Assembly (NCBI GenBank): GCA_024741835.1
Contig: JAENRP010000447.1
Span: 6,726-29,951 of the forward strand
DNA from: Diplocarpon mali
Lineage: Eukaryota > Ascomycota > Leotiomycetes > Helotiales > Drepanopezizaceae
Direction of reading: 5' to 3'
Length of the DNA: 23,226 bases
The position numbers were made by a program, and so were the translations under genes. A model generated the notes under the pieces. That model was given only the letters and a program-made list of their open reading frames with translations. It ran no database searches and was not told the DNA's origin. Below are positions 1-10,042 of this stretch, in pieces; position 1 is the stretch's first letter; each line of letters opens with the position of its first letter.

Positions 1-725
1 ATATTAAGTAGTAAGGAGAGAGAGTCGGAGATATTGTAATAAATTATACTTTTTTTTTCTTTTGTTTCTGCAAAGCTTACCTGCCTTTGCCTTGAGTGGT
101 TGAGGAGAGTTGAGTTGAGCGGGATTGATCGGAGTTGGCTTGGGTTGAAAGGTTGGCCAGGGGTTAGCTGGATAGATCTTAGGTGAGGTGCAGAGGATGA
201 ATTAGCACCCGCTGAGTCGTATCGTCGGAATCTCATCCTCCAAGGCGGAAGCGGAAAGTTGTTTGAGTACAGGTAGGCGTGCCTTTTACTGTGAGGGTGG
301 GCCGGGCTTGTACAGTGCTGTGCAGTGAGGGGTGCGGTGATGCGTGGCGAGAACGTGTTGATGTCGTCGAACTGCAGCCAAGAGCAAAAAATTAGAACTC
401 GAAGGAGAATACTAACATGACAGGCTCTGACGCATTGGGGATCTTGGGACTCGTGTCGGTCGTCGGTCGGTCGAGGGAGATTCTTTGGAGTATGGAAAGG
501 GGGGGGGGGGAGAGGGAATCTGGCTCTTCGGTGCTCTCCTCTGCCGAGGTCGAGACTCCCGACCAGAAGACTCCAAGACGGGTGCGAGGGTTCGGCGGCA
601 TGCGAACTCCGAGGCGGCTGCATCTCTGGCCGTCTCGCCTGCGCAGGATCGAGGGTCGCAGGCCGTGGAGCTCGTCCCTTTCTGGGTCGTCGCTGTCCGC
701 GGCTTCTTGGATTCCTGGTCAGGGT
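1..725. other. no supported gene; leading flank
   Basis: I see no gene here that I recognise. The stretch has a pyrimidine-rich run near 50-65 and a G-run near 499-509. Open frames after about 417 run straight into the tandem repeat that follows and have no recognisable domain, so I treat them as chance or repeat-derived frames. A gene lying to the left of the window could have its promoter or 3' end here, but nothing decides this. Confidence 0.5.
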
Positions 726-1366
726 CGGTTTGTTTGGGGATCTGTAGCGTCGAGGTTCTTGAGCAGTGGCGGGTGGCGGGTGGCGGTGCTGTTCTCTCCT
801 CTTCTTCTCTCCGAGTTCTTGTCTATAGGAATGTCTGTTTGTTTTGGGATCTGTAGCATCGAGGTTCTTAAGCAGTGGCGGATGGCGGGTGGCGGTGCTG
901 TTCTCTCTTCTTCTTCTTGCTGAGTTCTTGTCTGCAGGAATGTCTGTTTATTTTGGGATCTGTAGCATCGAGGTTCTTGAGCAGTGGCGGATGGCGGGTG
1001 GCGGTACTGTTCTCTCCTCTTCTTCTCTCCGAGTTCTTGTCTATAGGAATATCTGTTTGTTTTGGGATCTATAGCATCGAGGTTCTTAAGCAGTGGCGGA
1101 TGGCGGGTAGCGGTACTGTTCTCTCCTCTTCTTCTCTCCGAGTTCTTGTCTATAGGAATGTCTGTTTGTTTTGGGATCTATAGCATCGAGGTTCTTGAGC
1201 AATGGCGGATAGCAGTACTAGCTTTCCTCTTCTCTCCTCTTCTTCTCTTCGAGTTCTTGTCTATAGTAATATCTATCTATTTTAAGATCTATAGCATCGA
1301 GGTTCTTGAGCAATGGCGGATAGCAGTACTAGCTTTCCTCTTCTCTCCGAGTTCTTGTCTGCAAGG
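726..1366. repeat. minisatellite, about six copies of a 109-bp unit
   Basis: A unit beginning CGAGGTTCTTGAGCAGTGGC recurs at 751, 860, 969, 1078, 1187 and 1298, so the period is 109 bp four times and then 111 bp. Partial unit sequence flanks both ends. Left copies are close to each other. Right copies carry many G-to-A changes, for example the segment near 1150-1186 against its counterpart near 1270-1297, and the copies from 1187 on also hold a rearranged TAGCAGTACTAGC segment. Because 109 leaves a remainder of 1 when divided by 3, each copy puts the same peptide string in a different frame, which produces several overlapping open frames of no evident coding value. Confidence 0.93.
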
Positions 1367-1800
1367 GGAGAGTGTCGATGCTGAGGCGTTGCGGTTCGGC
1401 TGCGTCCAGCCGTCCCTGGGTAGGCTCTTGTCAGGACATGTCGAAGGTTGAAGAAATGTTCTTGCAATTCACCTCATTTGCCAACGAAACATTACTGTTC
1501 CAAGGAGCCTCTTTAACAGGATTGTTCGGTAAAAGTGGTCTTACCCCGATGATGGTTCTTGTGCGAGAGGTGATGTGGCTCGCTACACGAAGCTCTGGAA
1601 TCCGAAATCAAGATCGCTCAAGTCACATGGAAACGTGGGAGGTGTCCTGTCAAAAGAGAATACTTGGACAGCAGCATGCTACAGTCGGAGAGAAGAGATA
1701 CCTACGATCCGGTGAGTGCGCGCCCAAGTCTCCTTGCGCGTCTCGTCCCCACGGCAGCGAAAATCTCCGGCACGGCGACAAACGATGCCCGGGCTTGAGA
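1367..1800. other. no supported gene between two minisatellites
   Basis: An open frame on the plus strand covers most of this stretch, but its product has no recognisable domain, signal or composition typical of a protein. It sits between two tandem repeats. No RNA gene or regulatory motif stands out. Confidence 0.45.
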
Positions 1801-2159
1801 ACCGGTCGCTGATCTGATGGGATGCTCTGGCTCTTATTCTCGAGATTTCTCCTGTTGCTGCATAGTGTCAGGCTGTTTTTCCCTCAATCATACTACACTA
1901 CTTCTAAACTACACAACAGAACCGGTCGCTGATCTGATGGGATGCTCTGGCTCTTACTCTTGAGATTTCTCCTGTTGCTGCATAGTGTCAGGCTGTTTTT
2001 CCCTCAATCATACTCTACTACTTCTAAACTACACAACAGAACCGATCTCTGATCTGATGGGATGCTCCGGCTCTTACTCTCGAGATTTCTCCTGTTGCTG
2101 CATAGTGTCAGGCTGTTTTTCCCTCAATCATACTACACTACTTCTAAACTACACAACAC
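1801..2159. repeat. three tandem copies of a 120-bp unit
   Basis: Three head-to-tail copies begin at 1801, 1921 and 2041, each starting with ACCGRTCKCTGATCTGATGG-like sequence and ending in TCTAAACTACACAACA. The period is exactly 120 bp and copies differ at only a handful of positions, for example GGTCGCTG versus GATCTCTG at the unit start. The unit is unrelated by eye to the 109-bp repeat upstream. A 120-bp period keeps frame, but no convincing protein is read through it. Confidence 0.94.
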
Positions 2160-3396
2160 GAGCGGGAAACGCGACAGTCGTTTTGGGTATTAGGAGAAAG
2201 TGTCACTCAAATCCTTGAAATCGATTTGGTCAGTCAACCTTACAGGGGGCTCTGATTCCTTGTACAAGAGTAATCGATACCTTGGTTGATAGTTATTTCC
2301 TAGTCTGAGGCGAGTAAATTCTCCAAAGGTGCTTAGACAGAGTCGCCAGAGGTTCCGTTCCTTATCTTGAACAAACACCCTTTACTAGTGCGGCCATTTA
2401 TTTAATGATACTAAGCATCTTACTAGTCGGCGGCAGCTATTACGTATACCTATTCTCATCGACTTGGCTTTCAAGTAGTCTTTAAAAATCTTCGACGAAT
2501 CTTTACAGCTGCAGAGCTTCCAAACACATTATTTCCTCCCCTTTTCCTTGTATACTATAACCTACCTTGTCCCCTTCGTACCTAATCCTAAGCCCTTTCT
2601 TGCCTTTTACCTATGTATTGGCATCATCGCAGGGCACATAGCTAAAAGTCAAAAGTAGAGGGTATTTGTAAAAAAGCTAGTAAAAACTTTCCGTGCCGAA
2701 GCTTTCGAAAAGTTCTGGATTTATTATTGACTTTCGGGCTGACGTTTCGTAATCGAAACTCAGTCTCGGCTTTGCGGACTCTCCAGAGTCTGCAGGTTTG
2801 TCGAACACCGCGAACGGGTGTTGAGCTGTCGTCTCGCTGTCAGCTCCTACTTGTATTCGTGTGAGGGAGCTTGGGCTCAGAGCTCGTGCTGGTATTTGCT
2901 GTCCATACTCGGATAGCTGCTGAATATTATCTACATCGATTTGGCTCAGGGTTTTAAGCTCTCGGGAAAGGATGCAGGCGTCTGGCTTTCCTGGACTTGG
3001 GATTTGTTGGACTTGTTTCCTACCCTACCAACCCAATGGGATCCATTACCTCATGCTATCATTAATGTCATACTACTCGAGGCTATTCTTGGGATAGTTT
3101 TCCGTCCCTCAGTCCGAGTGAGCCCGTTGGCGTTTTGTTTACATTGGTCCTGACACCCGCTACTACTGCGAATGGACCGTTTAATTTCCATGAGGTCGGT
3201 AGCTCCTGTATCAGAAGTTCCTCCTTGAAAACAGGTCAAGTGAGCCAAGTCGTCGAATCCTGGAGCAGACCTGGCAGCTTGCACTGTTGATTCGCGGGCA
3301 CTCGAGTTCCTGGCCCGATGCTGGAAGAATATGAAGTCGTAGAATCAACAAGGCCGTCGAACCTCGACTTTACCCGTCTCGGAAAGGAAGTGCGTG
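2160..3396. other. about 1.2 kb with no recognised gene
   Basis: This stretch includes a pyrimidine-rich part near 2530-2620 and moderately AT-rich sequence. Short open frames occur on both strands (for example 2941-3153 plus and 2190-2378 minus), but none matches a family I know and none has a good start plus splice context. It may include distal promoter of the glycoside hydrolase gene or remnants of decayed DNA. Confidence 0.45.
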
Positions 3397-3554
3397 ATTG
3401 GTGCGAGGACCACTTCCGTCTCTTCCGAACTGGCCGGCAACCGGTTCTGATTGGTGCGCGTATCCTCATACCTGCCATGACCAAGGGCTGTGGCCGGGCT
3501 ATGCAATTGGCCATGGTGTCTTGAGTGGGTATTTAGCATTTATTGTATATATAG
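3397..3554 (+). promoter_or_regulatory. putative promoter of the glycoside hydrolase gene
   Basis: Two ATTGG motifs (inverted CCAAT boxes) lie at 3397-3401 and 3450-3454, both followed by TGCG. A TATA-like GTATATATAG lies at 3545-3554, about 124 bp before the ATG at 3678. The spacing fits a fungal core promoter with CCAAT elements upstream. This is motif-level evidence only. Confidence 0.4.
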
Positions 3555-3677
3555 TCTCGATATGTAAATACACCATGGCACGCCTGCTGCGATGTACAGA
3601 GCAAAATATAGACCGGAAAAAAGACCCCGATCCGATTCCTTGCTGGGACGCCGAATCTCTCATCCATCGATATATCC

Positions 3678-5831
3678 ATGACGCCCTTCCCCTTCATCTT
3701 CACGGTCCTCGCCAGCACCTTTGTGAGTCTCGCGGCTGGCCTGCTCGACGCCGATGCTCTGACCAAGCAGCACTTTGGCCCCGATGCCCCGTGGTTCAGA
3801 GATCGCATCCCCTTGTTTGAATCCAGCTCTCAGGTGCTAGATGAGGTCTACTACTACCGGTGGAACGTCTTCCGCACGCATCAGCGCGATCTTGGACCGA
3901 AGGGTTTCATCACGACGGAATTCCTGGATAATGTTGGCTGGCAGACCAATCCGTGGGCGTCCCTGATTGACGCAACTGGCTTTCATTGTACGTCGAGATC
4001 CCCTTGCCAAAGCCTTGAAGGCTCAGACGCTGGAGCCTTTCACCCGGACTGAAGCTTGCCACGGAATCCTGCCTCACGTTCAAGTAACGAGACTGACTGT
4101 CATCTAGTACGGGAGGGAAGATGGTGCAGAGATCTCCGCTTCAAGCGTGACTATGCCAAATTCATCTTGAGCTCTGACAGCAACACCCATCAGTTCTCGG
4201 AGGTTCTTGGGGACTCCGTGTGGCAGTCCTATCTCGTAGACGGGGTTGCCGAAGATGCCATCCCGCTGCTGGATGAGATGCAGGCCGTCTACGCTGGCTG
4301 GAACGGTACCTTTGACTTTGGGGGCTTTGACACCGCCAAAGGCCTCTACTGGATCCAGCCCTTAACCGATGCGACGGAGTACACCATCGCCAGTATAGAT
4401 GCTTCCGGGGGCAAGGATGGATTTCGCGGCGGCGAGGCATTCCGTCTAACGATAAACTCGTACCAGTACGCGAATGCTCTAGCAATCGCCAACATTGCAG
4501 ACCTGAAGGGCGACTCGGCCCTTGCCAGTTCCTTCCGCTCTCGAGCTAATGCGATCAAAACCCTCACCCAACAATCTCTTTGGAATACCACTCTAGAGCA
4601 CTTCATAGATCGCTACAAAGTCAACAATGAGTTTGCCAAGTACTGGGACCCGATCCGGGGCCGTGAGCTTGCAGGATATGTGCCCTGGCTTCACAACCTA
4701 CCGGACGACGATGTGAAATACAGCAAGAGCTGGAGCCACCTCACGAACACTTCCAGGTTTCAGGGTGAGCACGGCCTTCGTACCGTCGAGCCTAGCTACC
4801 AGTACTACATGCGTCAGTACCGCTACGAAGGCACCAAACCAGAGTGCCAATGGAATGGTCCCGTGTGGCCGTATCAGATCACTCAAGTCCTGGGTGCTCT
4901 CAGCAACGTGCTCGACCACTACCCCAGCTCGAGCGGCGCAGTCTCAAACGCCGACTACATCCGCATCTTGACGCAATACGCTCAGCTGCACCACAATCCC
5001 GAGCGCGGCAATATACTCGACATCGAGGAGGACTATTACCCGGATAAAGGCTCCCCCATCGTCGGCCTCGCTCGGTCTCCGCATTACTTCCATTCTGGCT
5101 ACATCGACCTCATTCTAGAAGGTCTTGTTGGTATCCGTCCTCGTGCCGATGGTAATCTCGAGGTACACCCCACGATCGACAAGACCATCACGTACTTCCG
5201 TGCCGAGCGCATTCTCTACCACGGCAACGATGTTGCCGTTCAGTGGGACGTCGATGGAGCTCGGTATGGACGTGCGGGCCTGGTGGTCGAGGTCAACGGC
5301 GAGGTTAAAGCTGAGTCCGCAAGCCTAGAGCGTCTCGTCGTCCCGGTGCCGCGTCGTGCGCCCCCAGCCTTTGAGAGCCCTATCCCGGTCTCTGTCCAGC
5401 TCCAGGCAAATACTCCCTGGCCGAAAGGAAGCGTATCGGAGCCCAACCAGAATGCAGCCAAGGTCCACTCTGCCATCGACGGCCGCATCTGGTTCTTCCC
5501 CGAACTCCCCCATGGTTGGGATACCCCCACAGGCGCAGGGCAAGAGCTCTGGTACCAGCTCGACTTCGAGAATCCCACGAGCACTTCCCGGGCCGAGATC
5601 GCATTCTACAAGGATGCCGGAGAGGGCTTCGATGCCCCCGAGAGCTACAGAGTGCAGGTTTCCTCCACCGGGACGCTCGCTGACGCTAGCGGCGCGAAGT
5701 ATGGGGCAGTAGTTGCCAACGGCATTACCGGGGCCTCGTGGAACAGTACTGCGTCCAAGCAGGTTCGGTTGGTATTCAAGCCGAAAGACGGTCAGAAGGT
5801 AAGGCTGGTTGAGTTCAAGGTGTTTGCCTGA
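3678..5831 (+). CDS. secreted six-hairpin glycoside hydrolase, GH63/MGH1-like, with C-terminal galactose-binding-like domain
   Basis: The gene has two exons, 3678-3987 and 4108-5831, around a 120-nt intron (GTACGT donor, CTGAC branch, CTAG acceptor). The product is 677 residues. Splicing joins ...DATGFH to (L)REGRW, which restores a conserved motif of the family. Residues 1-20 look like a signal peptide, so secretion is likely. Residues about 30-520 form an (alpha/alpha)6-type catalytic module with WNGPVWPYQ at 352-360. By family analogy, D191 in TDATEYT and E410/E411 in DIEEDYYPD are the candidate acid and base. After a Pro-rich linker near 517-526, residues about 535-677 resemble a discoidin-type beta-sandwich that often binds sugars. 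Fungal relatives are usually named only six-hairpin glycosidase-like, so the substrate is unknown. The gene converges on the CAX gene downstream. The fold is fairly sure; the specificity is not. Confidence 0.88.
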
Positions 5832-5910
5832 GTTACGGCTGAAAGCGTTCTTGGAGATACGAAATTCGGGGTCCCTTATTTGTATTTCAAACAAGATTTT
5901 CCTTCTGATA

Positions 5911-5916
5911 AATAAA
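5911..5916 (+). terminator. polyadenylation signal of the hydrolase gene
   Basis: A perfect AATAAA lies about 80 nt after the stop codon, within A/T-rich sequence that includes an A9 run shortly after. The position suits a fungal 3' end. The motif alone does not prove use. Confidence 0.45.
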
Positions 5917-6078
5917 GTAAGAAAAAAAAAATTTCTTACGGGGTTCCAAAAGCAACCTGCCCCTATCTTCCGGTGTTTGTTGACACCACAATCCATACCG
6001 GCTCCATCCCGGACCAGAAGAAGTTGCTTCAACCAGGACAGGCCCAGGAGCCCAGGGGCTCGCTCACAAGGCCACACC

Positions 6079-6100
6079 AAAAAAAAAAAAAAAAAAAAAA
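6079..6100. repeat. A22 homopolymer
   Basis: Twenty-two consecutive adenines are flanked by CCACACC and CACACACCTA. It may be a simple slippage tract or the relic of a retroposed tail. No retrogene body is visible upstream. Confidence 0.9.
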
Positions 6101-6344
6101 CACACACCTAAACGTACCGGTGATACGATTATCTGGTAGTCCAAAAACAAGCTAGATTCCGATCCACACCCGCTGTGAAACTCTCGATCATAACCTAGAT
6201 CATGAGCCAGACACGCCCGTCCAGTCTCCATACCATGGAGAGATCCGGCAGTAGGGCCGAGAGCGTAGCCAGATATCCGGCTCAGCATTCTACACTGCAC
6301 CAGCTACAAGTCTACCTTTCCTCTACCCCTGCACCAGCCTGGTT

Positions 6345-6384
6345 CCAGCGAACCCAGCGAACCCAACGAACCTAACGAACGTAA
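6345..6384. repeat. degenerate 9-bp repeat (CAGCGAACC type)
   Basis: About four imperfect copies of a CGAACCCAG-like nonamer run in tandem, decaying from CAGCGAACC to CTAACGAAC. This is a short simple repeat in the intergenic region. Confidence 0.7.
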
Positions 6385-6664
6385 CACACCCATCAAAGAA
6401 GACTACTAATACTTACTAAAACATAGCACACACCCCATAGAATTCATAGATATAAGCAGGGATCTTTCTTTTAAAAAAAATGTTTCTGTATTTCGCTAGT
6501 CCAGCTACTGTAGCTAGCAATGAGCCATATCCTTCCATCAAGCGATCAATTGCCAATGGCGTGCCATCAAGTTCAGAGTCGATTGAACAGGGTCAGAGGC
6601 ATGAAACAAGTCCAGCCAAGGCCCATCGTGACTAAGCGAGTGTATCAACCCGTAGCCCGCGCAT

Positions 6665-6708
6665 TGCAAGCACTTTGCAAGCACTTTGCAAGCACTTTGC
6701 AAGCAAGC
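6665..6708. repeat. 11-bp tandem repeat TGCAAGCACTT
   Basis: Three full copies (6665-6675, 6676-6686, 6687-6697) and a partial fourth lie about 100 bp beyond the antiporter stop codon, in its likely 3' UTR. Confidence 0.9.
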
Positions 6709-6803
6709 CAACTTGTAAAAATGATACTGCTCCAGCCTCTTCCCTCTCCTGTTTCGCCCGCCATTTCACTCCCCCCGAGTCAAGGCCTTCACCGGCACCT
6801 CTG

Positions 6804-9644
6804 TCAGAATCTCATGGAACTCCGAGCAGCAACAACAATAGCCTTCCCCACATCGGCACCCCCGAGGCTGCTCTGCTCATCCGGGTTGGGATAGAAGAAT
6901 GCAGCCACGGCAATCACCACATACGCGGCACACAACAATGCGCCTTCCAAATAGTTACTTCGCCCGTCCAGTATGAGGAAGTTGACGATGAAGGCAGAGA
7001 CGAAGAGGCAGACGGTTTCAAAAAGGGTGAAGTAGAGGGACATAGGCTGGCCCATTGCCCAGCCGAGAAGGACGACGAAGGGAGTAACGAAGAGGGCTGG
7101 GCATGTTAGCTTATTCCTGTCTAATCAGGGGAGACGAACCGATTTGAATACTCGAACCCACAGCCACACCAATAGCCAAATCCATCTTATTCTTCGACGC
7201 AACGGTGACGGCTGTCACGTGCTCAGCAGCATTACCGACGATAGGCAATATTATGAGACCAATGAAGGCTTCACTAATGCCGGAGTTTCCATCGACAACG
7301 GCATTGATACTGTCAACCATGAACTCGGCGCATACGGCAACAAGACCAGTGGAGATGAGCAGCAGGAACACGGCGGTGGTGCGAGATATGTTCTCGTCGT
7401 CGGCTTCGGACTTGTTGGAAGCAACAGCGAGACTGGAGGCGCGGGTTGGTATGATTCGGGATGGGGCTGCCGAGCCAGAAACCGTCTGATTGAGGCGGTC
7501 CGGCAGAGAATTAGTGCGGCGGATGCCGTAACGAACTCGAGGGATGGGACCAGCGACTGGGGTAGGGCCCAAAATCGGCGATGGCTGCATAAAGACATTC
7601 TGAGAGAAAGTCTTGGGAATCTGAGGGCGAATACTGGTGATGTTTCGAAGGTTAAATGGGCGCTTGGAAGAAGAATCGGTTTGCTCGCCAATCTCGGGCC
7701 CAACGAGGGCAAAGTCAACACGACGTGGTGCGTTTTGCTCCTCTGCGTCTGGTGCCTTTTCGTTCACGCCAGCTCCTGCGGCAATAGTATCTCCATTTAT
7801 GCGACTTCGCTTGCGGTCCGTCTTCTCTTGGCGCTTGCGTTCCTTTTTGAGCTGTTTCTTGGAGACACGGCCAATGGTGGAGTTCTTGCGGCTGCGTTGG
7901 TCGTGATCTTCGTCATCACCTTCCTCGCCAACATCGACAGCATCAGGACGGCGGCCGGGCGGCTGGGAACCATCGGTCACATTTTCGGCGGGAGCTGGGG
8001 ACCCTGCTCCGAATGATGAGGTGCGGCTGGGTTCAATACGCTCGGCAGTCTCTTTCGATCCAGCACTAGACTTGCGGTGACGTCGACCACCCCGCATAAC
8101 TCTCTTGAAGCGCTTGGCAGTGGTGTTTGATGCGCTGGATCCGTCAGAATCGGAGCCGGATGAGGAAGACGATTCATCAGATGAAGTTTCCATCCACTGC
8201 GCGACAGGGCCCGGGGCGGATTCCTCGTCGATGATGTGCTGCGGAGTACTTTCGTACATATATGCATGTGACTTCAGTTGAAATAGCAGGTATAAGACGT
8301 AGACAAAGAGGAGAATCTGAATCATCAGCATTCGAGTTCCAAGCGAGGAGTTGCACATATACCACACTAGTCCCACGACTGACTTGCAGAACCTTCTGGC
8401 CAGCTTTCGCCTTTTGCTCATCACTGAATGATGCATGGAAGGCAGTCCGGGAATTGTTAGTGAAGCCTCCAACGTCGGAAGTTATTCACATACTGGTAGC
8501 AAAAGACTCATGACACTTAGACTGAGGAGACATGCGCTCATTTGGGTGACCGTACTGTTGTAGATCTGCGGTGGTCAGAATAACTTGACAAAGAGCACCA
8601 AGATGCAAACCTGTTCACGATAGCGTAGTCCGCCAACCAAGAAACACATGCCTAAAATCAGGAGCAAATTGGCAAGAATGGAACCGAGCAGCGAAGCTTG
8701 GACGATACGGATTTCACCCTGCCCAGGTTAGCAAAGTGCATGCATCGAGATCGCCAAACATACCTTGGCTAGAGCGATACTGTATCGTTGGAATAAGAAG
8801 TGAGCATGGGTCTTTGGAATCACAACGGACTTGGGGGGCAGGCATGGGGAACAAAAGAAAGGCCGGATGATATGGGACTCGATTGATTGGATAGTGCCTT
8901 TCAGAGGGCTTCTCGATCTTTCTTGCCTTGATCTCTTCTGAGAGGGACATACATGCTGGGACTGTCAGCGGGATCTCCGAACGAGAGCTGGAGAGCGTAC
9001 AAGATGATGAGTTCAACGGCGTTACCGAAAGTAACATTCATTAGCGCACCGATCGTATCTCCCATTCTCTTGGCCACGCTCTCGGTAGCGTGACTGAGTA
9101 GACCTGCTAATGGTACGATAGCGATTGCATTCATCGCGAAGATGATCCCGGGACTAAGCCCAGCCGCCTCTGCGGCAATGCCGACAGGTACAAAGACCAG
9201 CAAGAGGTTGATATAACTGGACAAGATGATGGATTTGCTGGTGAGCCAGAATCGCATCGCAACGTTCTTCTTGGTGGGCTCCTGATTGTCTAAGACAGGC
9301 CCCTCCCCATCAGCCTGCGGAGGTGGAGCTGGTGACGGCACCCCGGGGGAGGGACTGTCGGCGGTATTATTGACGGTGGGTTTCGAGGGTGAGCGCGCAA
9401 GGCCGCGGATGCCTGTGGGAGGGGCAGGGGGCCCGGTGGTGGTGTCATGGCGGAGAGAGCTGCTGCTGTTGCTGCTCTGCGGGGCGGGGTTCGAAGGGAT
9501 GGGAACACTGTTGCTGCTGTGACTCAAGGGAAGAGTAGAGCGGCTCGGGCAGGGGGAGAGCGGAGAGGTGCCATGCGATTTGGTCCGGGCCCAAGAGCGA
9601 ATGCGATCTGTAGAGGAATGCGGATTAGAGGACGTCTTCTTCAT
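6804..9644 (-). CDS. CAX-family Ca2+/H+ antiporter (vacuolar exchanger type) with very long cytosolic loop
   Basis: The proposed exons are 9644-9001, 8955-8953, 8779-8764, 8718-8611, 8565-8494, 8446-8363, 8316-7140 and 7096-6804, giving 798 residues. The start at 9644 is the first in-frame ATG. Residues 1-130 are Ser/Pro-rich. Membrane segments begin near 140, and the two CAX cation motifs are GNAVELI (207-213) and GNAAEHV (670-676). IRIVQASLLGSILANLLLIL and YNSTVTQMSACLLSLSV are also family hallmarks. CAX proteins exchange cytosolic Ca2+ for vacuolar H+. Between the two membrane halves (about 335-620) lies an unusually long Ser/Asp-rich and Lys/Arg-rich insert; usual fungal VCX1-type proteins are near 400-500 residues. 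Most introns are 43-47 nt. One ends in GG and one exon is only 3 nt (separate entries). The family call is very secure; exact splicing around those two sites is not. Confidence 0.9.
8447..8493 (-). other. CAX intron with GT donor but GG at the acceptor
   Basis: This 47-nt intron has donor GTATGT and branch CACTAAC. Its 3' end reads TTCCCGG just before ACTGCCTTCCATGC, which encodes the conserved TAFHASFSDE. The size and branch distance match its neighbours (45, 45 and 46 nt), so the position is well fixed. A canonical AG would need plus-strand T instead of C at 8448. Retention meets a TAA within four codons. Confidence 0.75.
8953..8955 (-). other. proposed 3-nt microexon of the CAX gene
   Basis: Minus-strand CAT is preceded by CTGACAGTCCCAG and followed by GTATGT, so it sits between good splice sites. 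The intron before it (9000-8956) is 45 nt, equal to two other introns in this gene. With CAT included, exon 1 (ending ATCTT) and the 16-nt exon 8779-8764 give VELIIFIIALAKGEIRIV. Without it the helix is one residue short of the family pattern. Confidence 0.6.
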
Positions 9645-10042
9645 CGATGGAGAGACGGCAGCCAGCTTGATGGTCTTGCGGGCGACCGAAGAGGAGGGGG
9701 AGTGGGTAGTAGTTGTGGGGAGAGTGTTGGGGACGGAGGAGGAGGAAGAGTTGAAAAGGTTGAATGAAGTACGACACAAAGAGGTGGAGGTGGGAGGGGG
9801 AGGAGGCGGAGCGGAGAAGCTGGGCAAGTGGGCTTTATGGCACAGCTCAGCTCCCGGCGGTGATTCCAAGGCAAGGAAAGCCGGCCGCCAAGATCTCCCG
9901 TCCTTTTAAGCCTCTGATTCGACATGACGGGGATAAGCGTATTCTGGTATCGTGGCGCTGATGGAGGCGATGCTGAATCGTACGTGTTTCTGGCCCACGG
10001 CAGATGGCGTCCGGAGAGGCATATATATATGTGTTGGCATAT

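Larger units (their letters stand above)
5832..6803. other. convergent intergenic region, 3' ends of two genes
   Basis: This spacer separates the plus-strand hydrolase from the minus-strand antiporter. It contains A/T homopolymer runs, the 22-A tract, a degenerate 9-bp repeat near 6345-6384 and an 11-bp tandem repeat near 6665-6708. No coding region is supported. It should contain both 3' UTRs. Confidence 0.6.

Noticed and set aside
417..1451. Several overlapping plus-strand ORFs across 417-1451
   Set aside because: They share the same peptide strings because the 109-bp repeat shifts frame each copy; no domain, start context or splice evidence supports a gene.
1985..2218. Plus-strand ORF through the 120-bp repeats
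   Set aside because: It only reflects repeat sequence without a stop in that frame; peptide has no family features.
5325..6107. 260-codon minus-strand ORF over the end of the hydrolase gene
   Set aside because: It overlaps a well-supported coding exon and its end reads through homopolymer runs; no domain.
7144..8016. 290-codon plus-strand ORF opposite the CAX loop
   Set aside because: It is the antisense shadow of a biased Ser/Arg-rich coding exon and has no recognisable product.
9645..9869. N-terminal extension of the CAX protein to 9869
   Set aside because: The frame is open, but the first codon there is TTG and no ATG occurs before 9644; the DNA looks like a CT-rich leader.
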